Origin: Alphaproteobacteria bacterium
GTDB lineage: Bacteria; Pseudomonadota; Alphaproteobacteria; Micavibrionales; UBA2020
Assembly: GCA_029266795.1 (NCBI GenBank)
Contig: JAQSWE010000015.1
Location: 1 to 36,588 of the forward strand
Direction: 5' to 3'
DNA length: 36,588 bases
The notes under the pieces were generated by a model. It saw only the letters and a program-made list of their open reading frames with translations, did not search any database and was not told the origin of the DNA. The first letter of the stretch is position 1. Each line of letters opens with the position of its first letter. Positions 6,101-14,456 of the stretch are shown here, one piece after another. Position numbers and translations under genes: made by a program.

Positions 6101-6862
6101 ATGGCAGGAAACGCCACAGTAGCATTTCAGGATAAAGCAGCGCCGCCGCCCGTGATGGCAGCGGGCGAATATATGGCTGCGCTTGAAAAACTGCTGGCGG
6201 AGGGGAAAGGCTTTGGCAAGACAGAGCCCGTTGCCGCCTATCTGCTCCGCGACCTGATGCTGCTTGATGAAACCAACAACGCACAGGCCGTGAAAATCCA
6301 GCAGCTCTACATCGTCATGGACATCAAGCAATGGCCGAATGAATACGGGCGTTCACTGGTGATGCAGGACATCGCCGTGCAGTACGCGAAACGTGTGGTC
6401 GGCGAAAACGATATCAACGCCGCCGATTTTAAAGGGCCCGGCTTGTGGACAGTCAAAAAATCCTCTTTCGAGGACGATTATCTCCGAAGCGCCGGCAACA
6501 ATGAATACGGCCGCCCCAGCAATATCTGGGAGCCAGATCCGCAAGCCTTCCGCCTTGCCATTTCCTTCAATAAGGCCGCCACCATCCCAACGCAATGGGG
6601 AACATGGACGATCGAGGCGGGCGGCACGATGGCTGTGCGCGAAAAAGATATCCCCGCCCTTGCCGAAGCCGTGCAATCGGTGCGCGATGGCCGCGCGACC
6701 GCCGAAACCGCGCTATACACGGTGGGCCAAGACGGCAACCCGCTTGCGAAGTTCGACGTCTATGGCATGGCGCCGAAATTTCTTGAAGCGAATTACAAGC
6801 CTGTCAGTTTAAGTGAAGCCACGCACAAAACGACGCGTACTTTCAAATCACCGAAGCGCTGA
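6101..6862 (+). CDS. Unknown cytoplasmic protein, tandem paralogue 2
   Basis: 253 residues (ATG 6101, GGGG four bases upstream; the in-frame GTG at 6092 is less likely). It aligns with paralogue 1 from end to end: LEKLLAEGKGFGK, LYIVMDIKQWPNEYGRSLVM, GPGLWTVKKSSFEDDYL, EPDPQAFRL, EKDIPALAEAVQSVRDG, and AKFDVYGMAPKFLEANY. By eye somewhat under half the positions are identical. It lacks the Ala/Lys tail and has a short insert near NNEYGRPSNIWEPD. It has its own promoter and ends one base before the convergent M50-HlyD gene. The function is unknown. It has no leader resembling a secreted precursor, so I do not assign it as a substrate of that operon. Confidence 0.7.
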   Translation: MAGNATVAFQDKAAPPPVMAAGEYMAALEKLLAEGKGFGKTEPVAAYLLRDLMLLDETNNAQAVKIQQLYIVMDIKQWPNEYGRSLVMQDIAVQYAKRVVGENDINAADFKGPGLWTVKKSSFEDDYLRSAGNNEYGRPSNIWEPDPQAFRLAISFNKAATIPTQWGTWTIEAGGTMAVREKDIPALAEAVQSVRDGRATAETALYTVGQDGNPLAKFDVYGMAPKFLEANYKPVSLSEATHKTTRTFKSPKR

Positions 6863-8995
6863 TTAGAAGCCGCTTTCCCGCATCACAAGCGACATGAAAC
6901 GCTGCGCCAGCAGGCTGGCATAGCTGATGGGGTCTGCCTCCAGCACCACCGTGCCGGGCGTCGTATAATCCGGCATCCGCGTATCGCCAGTCAGGCGGAA
7001 TTGCGCGGCATAGATGGGGTGACGGGCGAGCGGGCGGATTGTGCCGCTCTCGCGCGACCGCTCCGCCGGCAGTGCGCCGCCAAAGACCGATGACAGTTCC
7101 GGCCAGAAAATATCCGTTGTATCGGTGTCCTCGATCCGGCCGAGCTCCACCGCGACACGGCTAAATGGCGACAGTTCGGAATAGAACCATCCCTTGGCAT
7201 CTTTTTTCAGCCGTGCGGCATCCTGTTCTGAAACATAGCCGGACAGCATCATTTTCTCCGGCCCGATAATGACCGCCAGCTGCGTGCCGGGATGCAGCCA
7301 GATACCTTCATGAATATAGGGCTCGAGGTCGCGCACCGTGCCGTCAAAGGGCGCTGTCACGATCAGCCGCGCCTTCTGCACTTCGTGGCCTTCCAGCTGC
7401 TTGCGGGCATTCTCGATATCGGAGTCCAGCGTCGGACGGTTGCGCACTAGCTCCGCCGATGCCTGTTCGCGGTCGCGAATGCTAATGAGTGCCGCCAGTT
7501 TCAATCTTGCCTTGGCGATGTCGTTATCGAGCTTTGGCGACATCAACTGGAACAGCATGTCGCCTTTTTTCACCTGCCCGCGCTCGACCGCCATCACCCG
7601 CTCGACACGCGCAGCGGTCGGGGGATAGATGCGGACATAGTTGGAGGCGTGCAGGACGGCGGGCGCCTCCACGGTTGCCTGCGCGGGCATAAAGCAAAAC
7701 GCCGCCACAACAAAGGCCAGCAGCAGCAGAAATTTTCCGCGCACGGATGATAGGATCAGCTTGCCGTTGCGCCCCCATACATACAATTCCCGCCAGATCG
7801 GCAACAGGATAAAAAACACGATTTCGACGAGGAACAGGATCAGGCCGAGCGGCTTGAAGAACAGGAAATAGACGAGGAAGGCGATACCGATGAACAGAAA
7901 GAACCGGTAGACAATGGTCGCAAAACCGAAAATCACCAGCAGGTTGCGCCGTTCCTGCGCCAGCAATTCGGGCGGCCCGTCATCCCAGCCCCAGAGCCAG
8001 CTGCGCAGTTTCCATTTCGCAAAGGCGAAGGCGCGGTCCTGCAGGTTGTCGATGCCGACGAGGTCGGAAAACAGGTAATAGCCGTCGAATCGCATGAGCG
8101 GGTTCAGGTTGACGAGCAGGGACGCCACCAGCGACACGATTGCCACCATGAAGCAGATGCTTTGCAGCATGCCGGGCGGCAGCATATGCCAGAGCAGCAG
8201 CGCCACGGCGGCAATAGTCATTTCCGCCATCACGCCCGCCATGGAAATGAAGATGCGGTCGCGGCGGTCCATCATCTTCCACGCATTCGTGGTCTCCGCA
8301 TATAGCACCGGATACATCACCATCAGCGCAACGCCGATGGTGTGAACGGGAATGCCGTATTTGGTCGCCATATAGGCATGGCCCATTTCATGCGCGACCT
8401 TGACGAAAATCGTCGCGATCAGAAGGTAAAAGATGCCTTCAAGGTTAAAGTAACTCATGAAGGTATGCGCGACTTCGTCCCAGCGCTGCAGCGTAAGGAT
8501 TGCGCCATAGCCGAGCAGCAGCAGAACGCCTGTAAAGAACGCACGCGTGAACATGAAACTGACATAGGGATAGGTGCGCTTCAGGAATTTCTGGGGCTTG
8601 AACAGCGGCATGGCGATATACAGGTAGCCATGCATCGCCTTTTGCCACCAGGAATGTTCTTTTTTCGCGCGTTCTTTTTCAAGATATTCCAGCATGCCGG
8701 GATTGTCGGCATGGACCAGCTTATGCGTCAGGAGGAAATTGACGAGGAACTGGATATCCGCTTCTTCCGGCTCCAGCGTCGTTTCTTTTTGCACAAGCTC
8801 AATCAGCTCGTTGCCCGTACGTACACGGGTGAAGCGGGACAGGCACTCGAATTCCAGCCAGCCTATTTTATAGTATTTGTTGGCGGCGGGATCGTAGAGC
8901 GTCCATGTCGGCGCCCCTTCCTCCGCCGGCGCAGGGTTCAGCTGCAGGTCCTGCCGCAGCCTTGGAAGGTAGAGTTCCTGTGGCTGTTCCATCAT
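6863..8995 (-). CDS. PqqD/RRE-like, M50 zinc protease and HlyD fusion protein
   Basis: 710 residues. Residues about 28-95 (WTLYDPAANKYYKIGWLEFE...FLLTHKLV) resemble the PqqD/RiPP-recognition winged-helix fold that binds leader peptides. About eight membrane segments follow (145-440) with the site-2 protease motifs HEMGH (202-206) and NPLMRFDGYY (298-307; Asp304 is the expected third zinc ligand), so the protease looks active. From about 443 there is a periplasmic HlyD-type adaptor with lipoyl half-motifs (RIYPPTAARVERV, TAPFDGTVRDLEP). The call rests on the M50 and HlyD parts; the RRE assignment is an inference by eye. It is the last gene of a four-gene operon, 4 bases after its neighbour. 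The likely role is processing or export of a peptide, or envelope signalling. Confidence 0.82.
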   Translation of the reverse strand: MMEQPQELYLPRLRQDLQLNPAPAEEGAPTWTLYDPAANKYYKIGWLEFECLSRFTRVRTGNELIELVQKETTLEPEEADIQFLVNFLLTHKLVHADNPGMLEYLEKERAKKEHSWWQKAMHGYLYIAMPLFKPQKFLKRTYPYVSFMFTRAFFTGVLLLLGYGAILTLQRWDEVAHTFMSYFNLEGIFYLLIATIFVKVAHEMGHAYMATKYGIPVHTIGVALMVMYPVLYAETTNAWKMMDRRDRIFISMAGVMAEMTIAAVALLLWHMLPPGMLQSICFMVAIVSLVASLLVNLNPLMRFDGYYLFSDLVGIDNLQDRAFAFAKWKLRSWLWGWDDGPPELLAQERRNLLVIFGFATIVYRFFLFIGIAFLVYFLFFKPLGLILFLVEIVFFILLPIWRELYVWGRNGKLILSSVRGKFLLLLAFVVAAFCFMPAQATVEAPAVLHASNYVRIYPPTAARVERVMAVERGQVKKGDMLFQLMSPKLDNDIAKARLKLAALISIRDREQASAELVRNRPTLDSDIENARKQLEGHEVQKARLIVTAPFDGTVRDLEPYIHEGIWLHPGTQLAVIIGPEKMMLSGYVSEQDAARLKKDAKGWFYSELSPFSRVAVELGRIEDTDTTDIFWPELSSVFGGALPAERSRESGTIRPLARHPIYAAQFRLTGDTRMPDYTTPGTVVLEADPISYASLLAQRFMSLVMRESGF

Positions 8996-8999
8996 AGGA

Positions 9000-10409
9000 T
9001 CAAACGCCCAGCTTGCGGCGCAGCGCGATCAGCGGGCGGCGCATGACGTTGAACATCATAAACGACGTTTCACCGTAAACCTTTGCCGTGCCGGTCCAGC
9101 CGACGCGGGGCATGTTTTCCTTGTCGATGAACTGTGCGCGAATGCGGTAGGTCATCATGCCGTCGTTGTCGGGGCCGGGCTGATAAGAAACGGTTTCGAT
9201 CTGTGCCGCGCGGGAGCTTAAGGGGCTGACGTTCAGGAAGAAACTGGCCGGAATATCGGGATTGATATCGATCATCGCATCGACCGGCACGCGGATCAGC
9301 AATTCGGTGTCGCGCGGCTTGGTCAGCAGCATCACCTGTTCGCCCGTGCGCGCCGGGCGGCCGGTGAGGGTTTTCGCGTCGGGGAAGACGACGACGCCGT
9401 CTTCCTCCGCCTTGATTTCGGCGCGCGACAGCATGTCGGCGGCGAAACTTGCTTCGGATTCTTTCGCCGCGATCTGCGCGCGCAGGACGTTCAGCTCGTT
9501 GCGCTTTTTGGGATCGCTCAGGGCTTCACGCTCCGTTTTATCGAGCGCGACACGCACGGTATCAAGCTCGCGCTGCGCGAGTTCCAGCTGGTTGCTCAAC
9601 ACGGTCGAATCCATGATCAGCAGCGTGTCGCCTTTTTTCACGGCCTGGTTCGGTTCCACCGCCGATTTTTCGATGATGCCGTCGAACGGCACCGTCACGA
9701 CGCGCGGGCTGCGTGCCACCACTTCGGCAGGCGCGGTTGCCGTCATGCGCGCCGGAATAAACATCGCCGCCACCAGCAGGGCAAGGAAAATGGCCGTGCC
9801 GGATTTCGTGGGGCGCAGCAGCTTGGTCATCAGCGACTTGCCGCCGCCGCCCAGCTGCCGTACCGCATGTGCAAAACCATCACCAAGGTCTTCGAGGAAA
9901 GCGATATCTGCGTCCTGAAACGCCTCGTCGCGGTCGAGCCACAAGCCGCAGGAGGTTTTGCCCTTCGCGCCCTTCATGGTGACGAGCATCGCATGGGATG
10001 ACGCCCATTCCTGCCAGTCAGCGCGTTCGCGCTCCGGCGCGTCGGCCACCGATATTTTCCGGCAGCGCGCGTCATTCTCCGCCTGCGGCTGGTCGCCGAT
10101 TTTCAGCCATGCGGCGTCGTCCTGATTGCGCAGCTGATGCGCGATCACCTTGCCCAGCCATTGCGCATAGGGGCCGCCTTCATCCAGCTGCACAAGGCCA
10201 GAGGCCGCTTCCAGCGTGACGGAAGTGCCGTCCCAGCGCCAGAACACGCCGTGACGATAAGGCACAAGGTTGAAGGTCTGGTTGACCATCATGAAGCCGA
10301 GTTCGGCGAGCGTTTTTTTATGGCGGACGTTTTTATGCAGGGTCAGCAGGGTCAGCAGCCGCTGCATCCGCGGATCCATTTCTGGCGCACGCGGGGGCGT
10401 GCCGGTCAT
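9000..10409 (-). CDS. GAF-like domain fused to HlyD-type adaptor
   Basis: 469 residues. The cytoplasmic N-terminal part (about 20-190) resembles a GAF sensor domain: TLAELGFMMVNQTFNLVPYR, EAASGLVQLDEGGPYAQWL, and FLEDLGDGFAHAVRQLG at the end. One membrane segment follows (about 207-222, AIFLALLVAAMFIPA), then a periplasmic HlyD adaptor with split lipoyl motifs (VVTVPFDGIIEKSAVEPNQAVKKGDTL and AEIKAEEDGVVVF) around a coiled-coil hairpin (about 265-320), and a beta-barrel part. The ATG overlaps the stop of the upstream gene (ATGA). Linking a cytosolic ligand sensor to an adaptor suggests that export or assembly is gated by a small molecule. The ligand is not evident. Confidence 0.78.
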   Translation of the reverse strand: MTGTPPRAPEMDPRMQRLLTLLTLHKNVRHKKTLAELGFMMVNQTFNLVPYRHGVFWRWDGTSVTLEAASGLVQLDEGGPYAQWLGKVIAHQLRNQDDAAWLKIGDQPQAENDARCRKISVADAPERERADWQEWASSHAMLVTMKGAKGKTSCGLWLDRDEAFQDADIAFLEDLGDGFAHAVRQLGGGGKSLMTKLLRPTKSGTAIFLALLVAAMFIPARMTATAPAEVVARSPRVVTVPFDGIIEKSAVEPNQAVKKGDTLLIMDSTVLSNQLELAQRELDTVRVALDKTEREALSDPKKRNELNVLRAQIAAKESEASFAADMLSRAEIKAEEDGVVVFPDAKTLTGRPARTGEQVMLLTKPRDTELLIRVPVDAMIDINPDIPASFFLNVSPLSSRAAQIETVSYQPGPDNDGMMTYRIRAQFIDKENMPRVGWTGTAKVYGETSFMMFNVMRRPLIALRRKLGV

Positions 10410-11485
10410 GGCGTGACGCTGGAATCTGGCGGGCTGTCGACCATGAGGCCGAGGAAGCCGAAGCCGGGTTTCTTGAAGACCGCTTCGGGTGCGAAGCTGG
10501 CGCGGCCGCTCATGCCGGGCAGCAGCACTTCGGAATAATTGTCGAGCTCGGCTTCGACCTGCAAAGATTGGGACACGGGATCGACTTCGCCATGGATGCG
10601 CGCGACCTTGGCCGAATAATGGCGGTCGGTTTCGGCGACATAGACGTCGACCGGCGTGCCGATGTTCAGCCAGCGCAGCCAGATGGACGGGATGAGGAAC
10701 TGCGCCTGCAGCGGCTCGCGGGAGACGATTTCCATCAGTACGCGGCCTGTCTGCACGAATTCATACTGGCTGGCGGTTTTCTTGACGACGCGGCCGGCGA
10801 AGGGGGCGGTGATCTTGCACAGCGAAAGGCGGTTGCGCAGCTGTTCGATCTGGGCGACCGCCTGCGCATTGTTTTCCTGCGCCGTCACCACCTCGATCTT
10901 GGAAACCACGTCGAGCGCCTTCAATTCGTTATAGGCGTCCAGCTGCGTCTTCGAGAGGCGCTGGCGGGACTGCACTTCGCGTAGGCGCGCGGTCTCCCCG
11001 CCGCAATCGAATTCGGCCAGCACATCGCCCTTGTTGAACAGGTCGCCGTCGCGGAAGGGCATCTTGGTGACGTGCGCATCGAGCGTGCTCGAGATAACGG
11101 CGATATTCTGCGCCACCAGCACAGCCTGCACCTGATGTTCGCCGGATTGTGTCGCGGTGGATGTAGAAGATGCCTGCATGAAATCGGGCGGCGGCTCTTT
11201 CGGGCCCTGCACTTGCGCGGCTTTTTCCTGTCCCATGCGGTCGGGGTCGCCGACGCCGGAGGCAGGTTCGATGGAATTAAGGTCGAGCGCGCGGACGAAA
11301 TCCATGCCCGTGAAGGCACCGCCGAAAGCTGTCTGGTTAAGCGGCGCGCGCGCAAGGCTGACGAAGAGGGAGCCCGCGATGACGGTCGTGAAGACGGCAG
11401 CGGTCAGCACGCGGCGCAAGGCAGCGCCGCCGCGCTTGCTGCGTTTCTCAGTGGTCGGGAAATATGTTTCGACCCAGTCCGTCAA
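10406..11485 (-). CDS. HlyD-type periplasmic adaptor (membrane fusion protein)
   Basis: 359 residues. A short cytoplasmic N-terminus and one membrane anchor (about 26-45, VLTAAVFTTVIAGSLFVSLA) lead into an unusually long linker of about 70 residues rich in Pro, Ser and Thr. The adaptor proper follows: lipoyl half (MPFRDGDLFNKGDVLAEFDC), coiled-coil hairpin (about 165-220), second half (CKITAPFAGRVVKK), then the beta-barrel (RWLNIGTPVDVYVAETDRHY). It would bridge the inner-membrane parts to the TolC-like lipoprotein encoded 5 bases upstream. It overlaps the GAF-HlyD gene by ATGA, so all four operon proteins are likely made together. Confidence 0.85.
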   Translation of the reverse strand: MTDWVETYFPTTEKRSKRGGAALRRVLTAAVFTTVIAGSLFVSLARAPLNQTAFGGAFTGMDFVRALDLNSIEPASGVGDPDRMGQEKAAQVQGPKEPPPDFMQASSTSTATQSGEHQVQAVLVAQNIAVISSTLDAHVTKMPFRDGDLFNKGDVLAEFDCGGETARLREVQSRQRLSKTQLDAYNELKALDVVSKIEVVTAQENNAQAVAQIEQLRNRLSLCKITAPFAGRVVKKTASQYEFVQTGRVLMEIVSREPLQAQFLIPSIWLRWLNIGTPVDVYVAETDRHYSAKVARIHGEVDPVSQSLQVEAELDNYSEVLLPGMSGRASFAPEAVFKKPGFGFLGLMVDSPPDSSVTP

Positions 11486-11490
11486 ACCGC

Positions 11491-13002
11491 TTATCCCCCC
11501 TTCCCTGTCAAAACGTCGTTTTCCAGCGCCTGCAGGTTGCGGCGCACGGTGGAAGAAATTTCCGGCAGCGCGACACCGTCGCCGTCGCCACTCCAGATAT
11601 CGATGCCGAGCGAGGAGACAAGCTGCGCATACGCTTCCTGCGCATCGCCGAAGGCGACCATACGGTTCGCGCCGGTGATCGCCGCGTCAATCTCCGCCAC
11701 CACTTTCTGCGGGGTCGCCATCATGCCCGTTTTCGCAAAGCCCGCCGCGCGGCGCGCCAGCTGGCGGCTGTTTTCGTCGACTTCGGTTGCGGCGGCATAG
11801 AATTCTTTGAGGTATTCAAATCTCAGCCGCGCGAGTGTCACTTGCGTCATGACCGCCGCGACCAGCGCAGCCCGGCGTTTTTCGGTCAGCGCCTGATCGG
11901 CCTTCGCCCGCTGGTAGCGCGCGGGCAGCGTCAGCAGTTTCGTGATGCTCTGCGTCAGGCTGAAGGTCCAGTCGACCCAGTCATTTTCGGCAAGGAAGCT
12001 GTTCGCGTCATGCTTCGCGCCCAGCACGGCGGATGCACCGGGGAAGGTCGAGAAGATTTCGAGTTTCACGTTGCGCGCGGAGATCGACTTGTTCAGGAAC
12101 TGCTCGTGCATTTCAGGGCGGTGCATCAAGGCGATGGAATGCAGCGCGTCGTCGGAGCGGCTGAGGCGCGGCAGGCTGCGGCCTTCCAGCCAGTCGGTGT
12201 CGGAGATGTCGAGGCGCAGCGGCGCGCCCGGCGGCAGCGCGATCAGCGCCTTCAAACCCGCTTCCGCCAGCAGCAGCCTATCCTTCAGCGTCATGAGGGC
12301 GGCGCGTTTATCGAGCAGCGTGCCTTTCAGCGTCTTCGCATCGCCAAACGGAATGACGCCCGCCTTCACGGCGGCATCGAGTTTCTTGGTTTCGGTATTT
12401 GTCGCAGCAATCAAATCGCGGATCTGCGGCTGTAAACGTTGCGCAGCCGCCGCGCGCCAGTAGGCGGCATAGACTGCCGTCACGACGTCTTCAAATACTT
12501 TGCGGCGGCGTTCCATGGAAACTTTTTCGCGGTCGGATGCGCCGCGCGCGCGCGCAATCGCAAGGCCGGCATCCAGCAGGTTCCAGCTGGCATCGAGGCT
12601 CGCCGTGTTGCGGTATTGGTCTGTCGAGATCGAGGGCTCCAGCGACTGCACGCCGGTCTGCAGAGAGCGCGAGGAAGATCCGCCCGGATTGTTGCGGCCG
12701 ATGCGGCTCGCGGTCAGCGATGCCGTGGGCAGCGCGTCATAGCCCGCAAGCGCGGATTCTTTGCGCGCGACATAGTTTTCCATCTGCGCGACTTTGGCGT
12801 CGAGATTATATTTGATGCCGCGCGCGATCGCCATTTCAAGCGTGAGGACTTCGCCCTGCACTTCCGGCGGATAGGCGACGCGCATGTCTTCCGCAATCGT
12901 GCGGCGCATTTCGGATGGCTCCAGCGCCTGATTACTCGAGCAGGCAGCCAGCAGCGCAATAAGCGGCAATGCGTAAGCTACGCATTTGGTGCGGTTATAC
13001 AT
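11491..13002 (-). CDS. TolC-like outer membrane lipoprotein
   Basis: 503 residues. The signal peptide ends in the lipobox LLAAC (Cys21), so this is a lipid-anchored outer membrane channel of the TolC/NodT type. The body has two repeats of long helices with coiled-coil character (NLDAKVAQMENYVARKESAL; ARARGASDREKVSMERRRK; KLDAAVKAGVIPFGDAKTLK), as expected for two outer membrane efflux domains. It is the first gene of the minus-strand operon. The leader holds only a weak AAAGA ribosome-binding site, and the region shared with the divergent Rieske gene carries a CtrA-like box. The 5-base gap to the adaptor gene confirms the operon. Confidence 0.85.
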   Translation of the reverse strand: MYNRTKCVAYALPLIALLAACSSNQALEPSEMRRTIAEDMRVAYPPEVQGEVLTLEMAIARGIKYNLDAKVAQMENYVARKESALAGYDALPTASLTASRIGRNNPGGSSSRSLQTGVQSLEPSISTDQYRNTASLDASWNLLDAGLAIARARGASDREKVSMERRRKVFEDVVTAVYAAYWRAAAAQRLQPQIRDLIAATNTETKKLDAAVKAGVIPFGDAKTLKGTLLDKRAALMTLKDRLLLAEAGLKALIALPPGAPLRLDISDTDWLEGRSLPRLSRSDDALHSIALMHRPEMHEQFLNKSISARNVKLEIFSTFPGASAVLGAKHDANSFLAENDWVDWTFSLTQSITKLLTLPARYQRAKADQALTEKRRAALVAAVMTQVTLARLRFEYLKEFYAAATEVDENSRQLARRAAGFAKTGMMATPQKVVAEIDAAITGANRMVAFGDAQEAYAQLVSSLGIDIWSGDGDGVALPEISSTVRRNLQALENDVLTGKGG

Positions 13003-13094
13003 TCTTTAAAATATTCTTCTATGAACAAGAAGAATTCTCCCCAATTTTCCCCACCTGAATCCTAACCTAAATTTCTGTTTCATAACAATATTAT

Positions 13095-13109
13095 TTAACA
13101 AAGGCTTAA
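13095..13109. promoter_or_regulatory. CtrA-like box in a divergent intergenic region
   Basis: TTAA-CAAAGGC-TTAA matches the TTAA-N7-TTAA consensus of the alphaproteobacterial cell-cycle regulator CtrA. It lies 93 bases upstream of the TolC-like operon and 117 bases upstream of the Rieske gene. The rest of the 223-base region is AT-rich, and I see no other clear element in it. Confidence 0.45.
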
Positions 13110-13225
13110 GGGCGATTTCCATAGAGAGTCAAACGGATTCAAAAATGATTCAGTATGGAAAGTTGCGGGTTGATTTCGGAATCCCTGCCGTTAAACTGCC
13201 ACACATATCAAAAAGGAATTTAACG

Positions 13226-14293
13226 ATGAGCAGCTCTGCCATTCCCCGCGCGCAGGATGCGCCGGCACCCAATCACCTGACCATTCCGGCAGAGTGGTAC
13301 CATTCGCCCGAAATATACGAAGCGGAGCGTGAAAAGCTTTTCTTCCGCGAATGGCAGTTGTTCTGCCACGAGGCGCTCGTTGAAAAACCCGGCCAGTATG
13401 TCGCCTATACGCTCGCCGGCCGGCCCCTCCTCGTGCTGCGGGGGAAGGACGGGCAGCTGAAAGCCTTTCACAACGTCTGCCGCCACCGCGCCTCGATGGT
13501 CTTAAAAGAAGGCGTCGGCACGACGCAGGTCCTGCGCTGCATGTATCACGGCTGGGTCTATGATACCGACGGCCAGCTGGCGAAAGCGCCGGGATTTGGC
13601 GGCGACGAGAAAGACCTGTGCGAACGCACGCACCTGTTCAACATCCATGTCCGCAGCGTATCCGGCCTCGTCTTCATCTGCATGGCCGAAAACCCGCCGC
13701 CTTTTGAAAAGGCGCTGGGTGGGCTGGTCGAGGCGCTGCAAGGATCCGGCATCGAAGGGTTCAAGTTTTTCTCGACCGCATCGCACCCGATGAAATGCAA
13801 CTGGAAAACCTATATCGAGAATTACATGGAGGGATACCACATCCCCGTCATCCATCCCGAGCTCAACAAGGATGTCGATTTCAATACATATAAGGTCGTG
13901 ATCGGCGACCGCATCGCGCGCCATGAAACGGGCATCCGGCCGGAACGCGCCGATGTCGCGCAGAACAGCGGGCTCTGGGTCTGGCTCTGGCCGAATGTCG
14001 CGATCAATATTTATAAAAACGGCATGAACCTCGAAATCGTCATGCCGACGGGACCGGAGACGACCGAGCTGCGCTACTGCTACCTGTTCCGCGATGTATC
14101 GGATGCCGCGAAGGAGGAAAACCAGCGCGCCATCGACCTCAGCTTCCTTGTCACGCAGGAAGACGTGGATATCGTGGAAATCGTGCAGAAGAATTTATCG
14201 GCGGGCGTTTACCATGCGGGGGAATTGTCGCCGCGCCATGAAAACGGCGTCGTTTATTTCCACGATCTGGTGCGGGCCGTTCACGCGAAGTAA
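13226..14293 (+). CDS. Rieske non-heme iron oxygenase, alpha subunit
   Basis: 355 residues. The Rieske [2Fe-2S] centre is Cys85-x-His87 and Cys105-x-x-His108 (CRHRAS and CMYHGW). The mononuclear iron site is His205 and His210 in ENYMEGYHIPVIHPEL, with an Asp near 313-315. The residue expected to bridge the two centres is Glu202 rather than the Asp of naphthalene-type dioxygenases. Glu here is a feature of the carnitine/quaternary-amine oxygenases (CntA type), so a demethylating or cleaving role on such a substrate is possible but unproven. No reductase gene lies nearby. I chose ATG 13226 (AAGGAA upstream); an earlier in-frame ATG at 13145 has no ribosome-binding site. Confidence 0.88.
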   Translation: MSSSAIPRAQDAPAPNHLTIPAEWYHSPEIYEAEREKLFFREWQLFCHEALVEKPGQYVAYTLAGRPLLVLRGKDGQLKAFHNVCRHRASMVLKEGVGTTQVLRCMYHGWVYDTDGQLAKAPGFGGDEKDLCERTHLFNIHVRSVSGLVFICMAENPPPFEKALGGLVEALQGSGIEGFKFFSTASHPMKCNWKTYIENYMEGYHIPVIHPELNKDVDFNTYKVVIGDRIARHETGIRPERADVAQNSGLWVWLWPNVAINIYKNGMNLEIVMPTGPETTELRYCYLFRDVSDAAKEENQRAIDLSFLVTQEDVDIVEIVQKNLSAGVYHAGELSPRHENGVVYFHDLVRAVHAK

Positions 14294-14456
14294 AGAATCG
14301 CCGTAATGCTCAAAAACTGTATAAATAGCGATTTTTGCGGTGCAATAATACCGTAATATCTTATTTTATCTTTTATTATCATATACTTAAACTACTTTAC
14401 AAAATCACGCCCATACGGTACATTGGTATGTCTTTAACAGCGTATGAGGCGACATC

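Noticed and set aside
5182..6862. Tandem paralogues as secreted substrates of the neighbouring M50/HlyD/TolC operon.
   Set aside because: They lack leader peptides, Gly-Gly cleavage motifs and RTX repeats, are on the opposite strand, and have their own promoters. Proximity alone is not enough.
13003..13225. A short precursor peptide gene for the export operon in the intergenic region.
   Set aside because: I found no short open frame with a ribosome-binding site and leader-like sequence. The only ORF there is an upstream extension of the Rieske gene.
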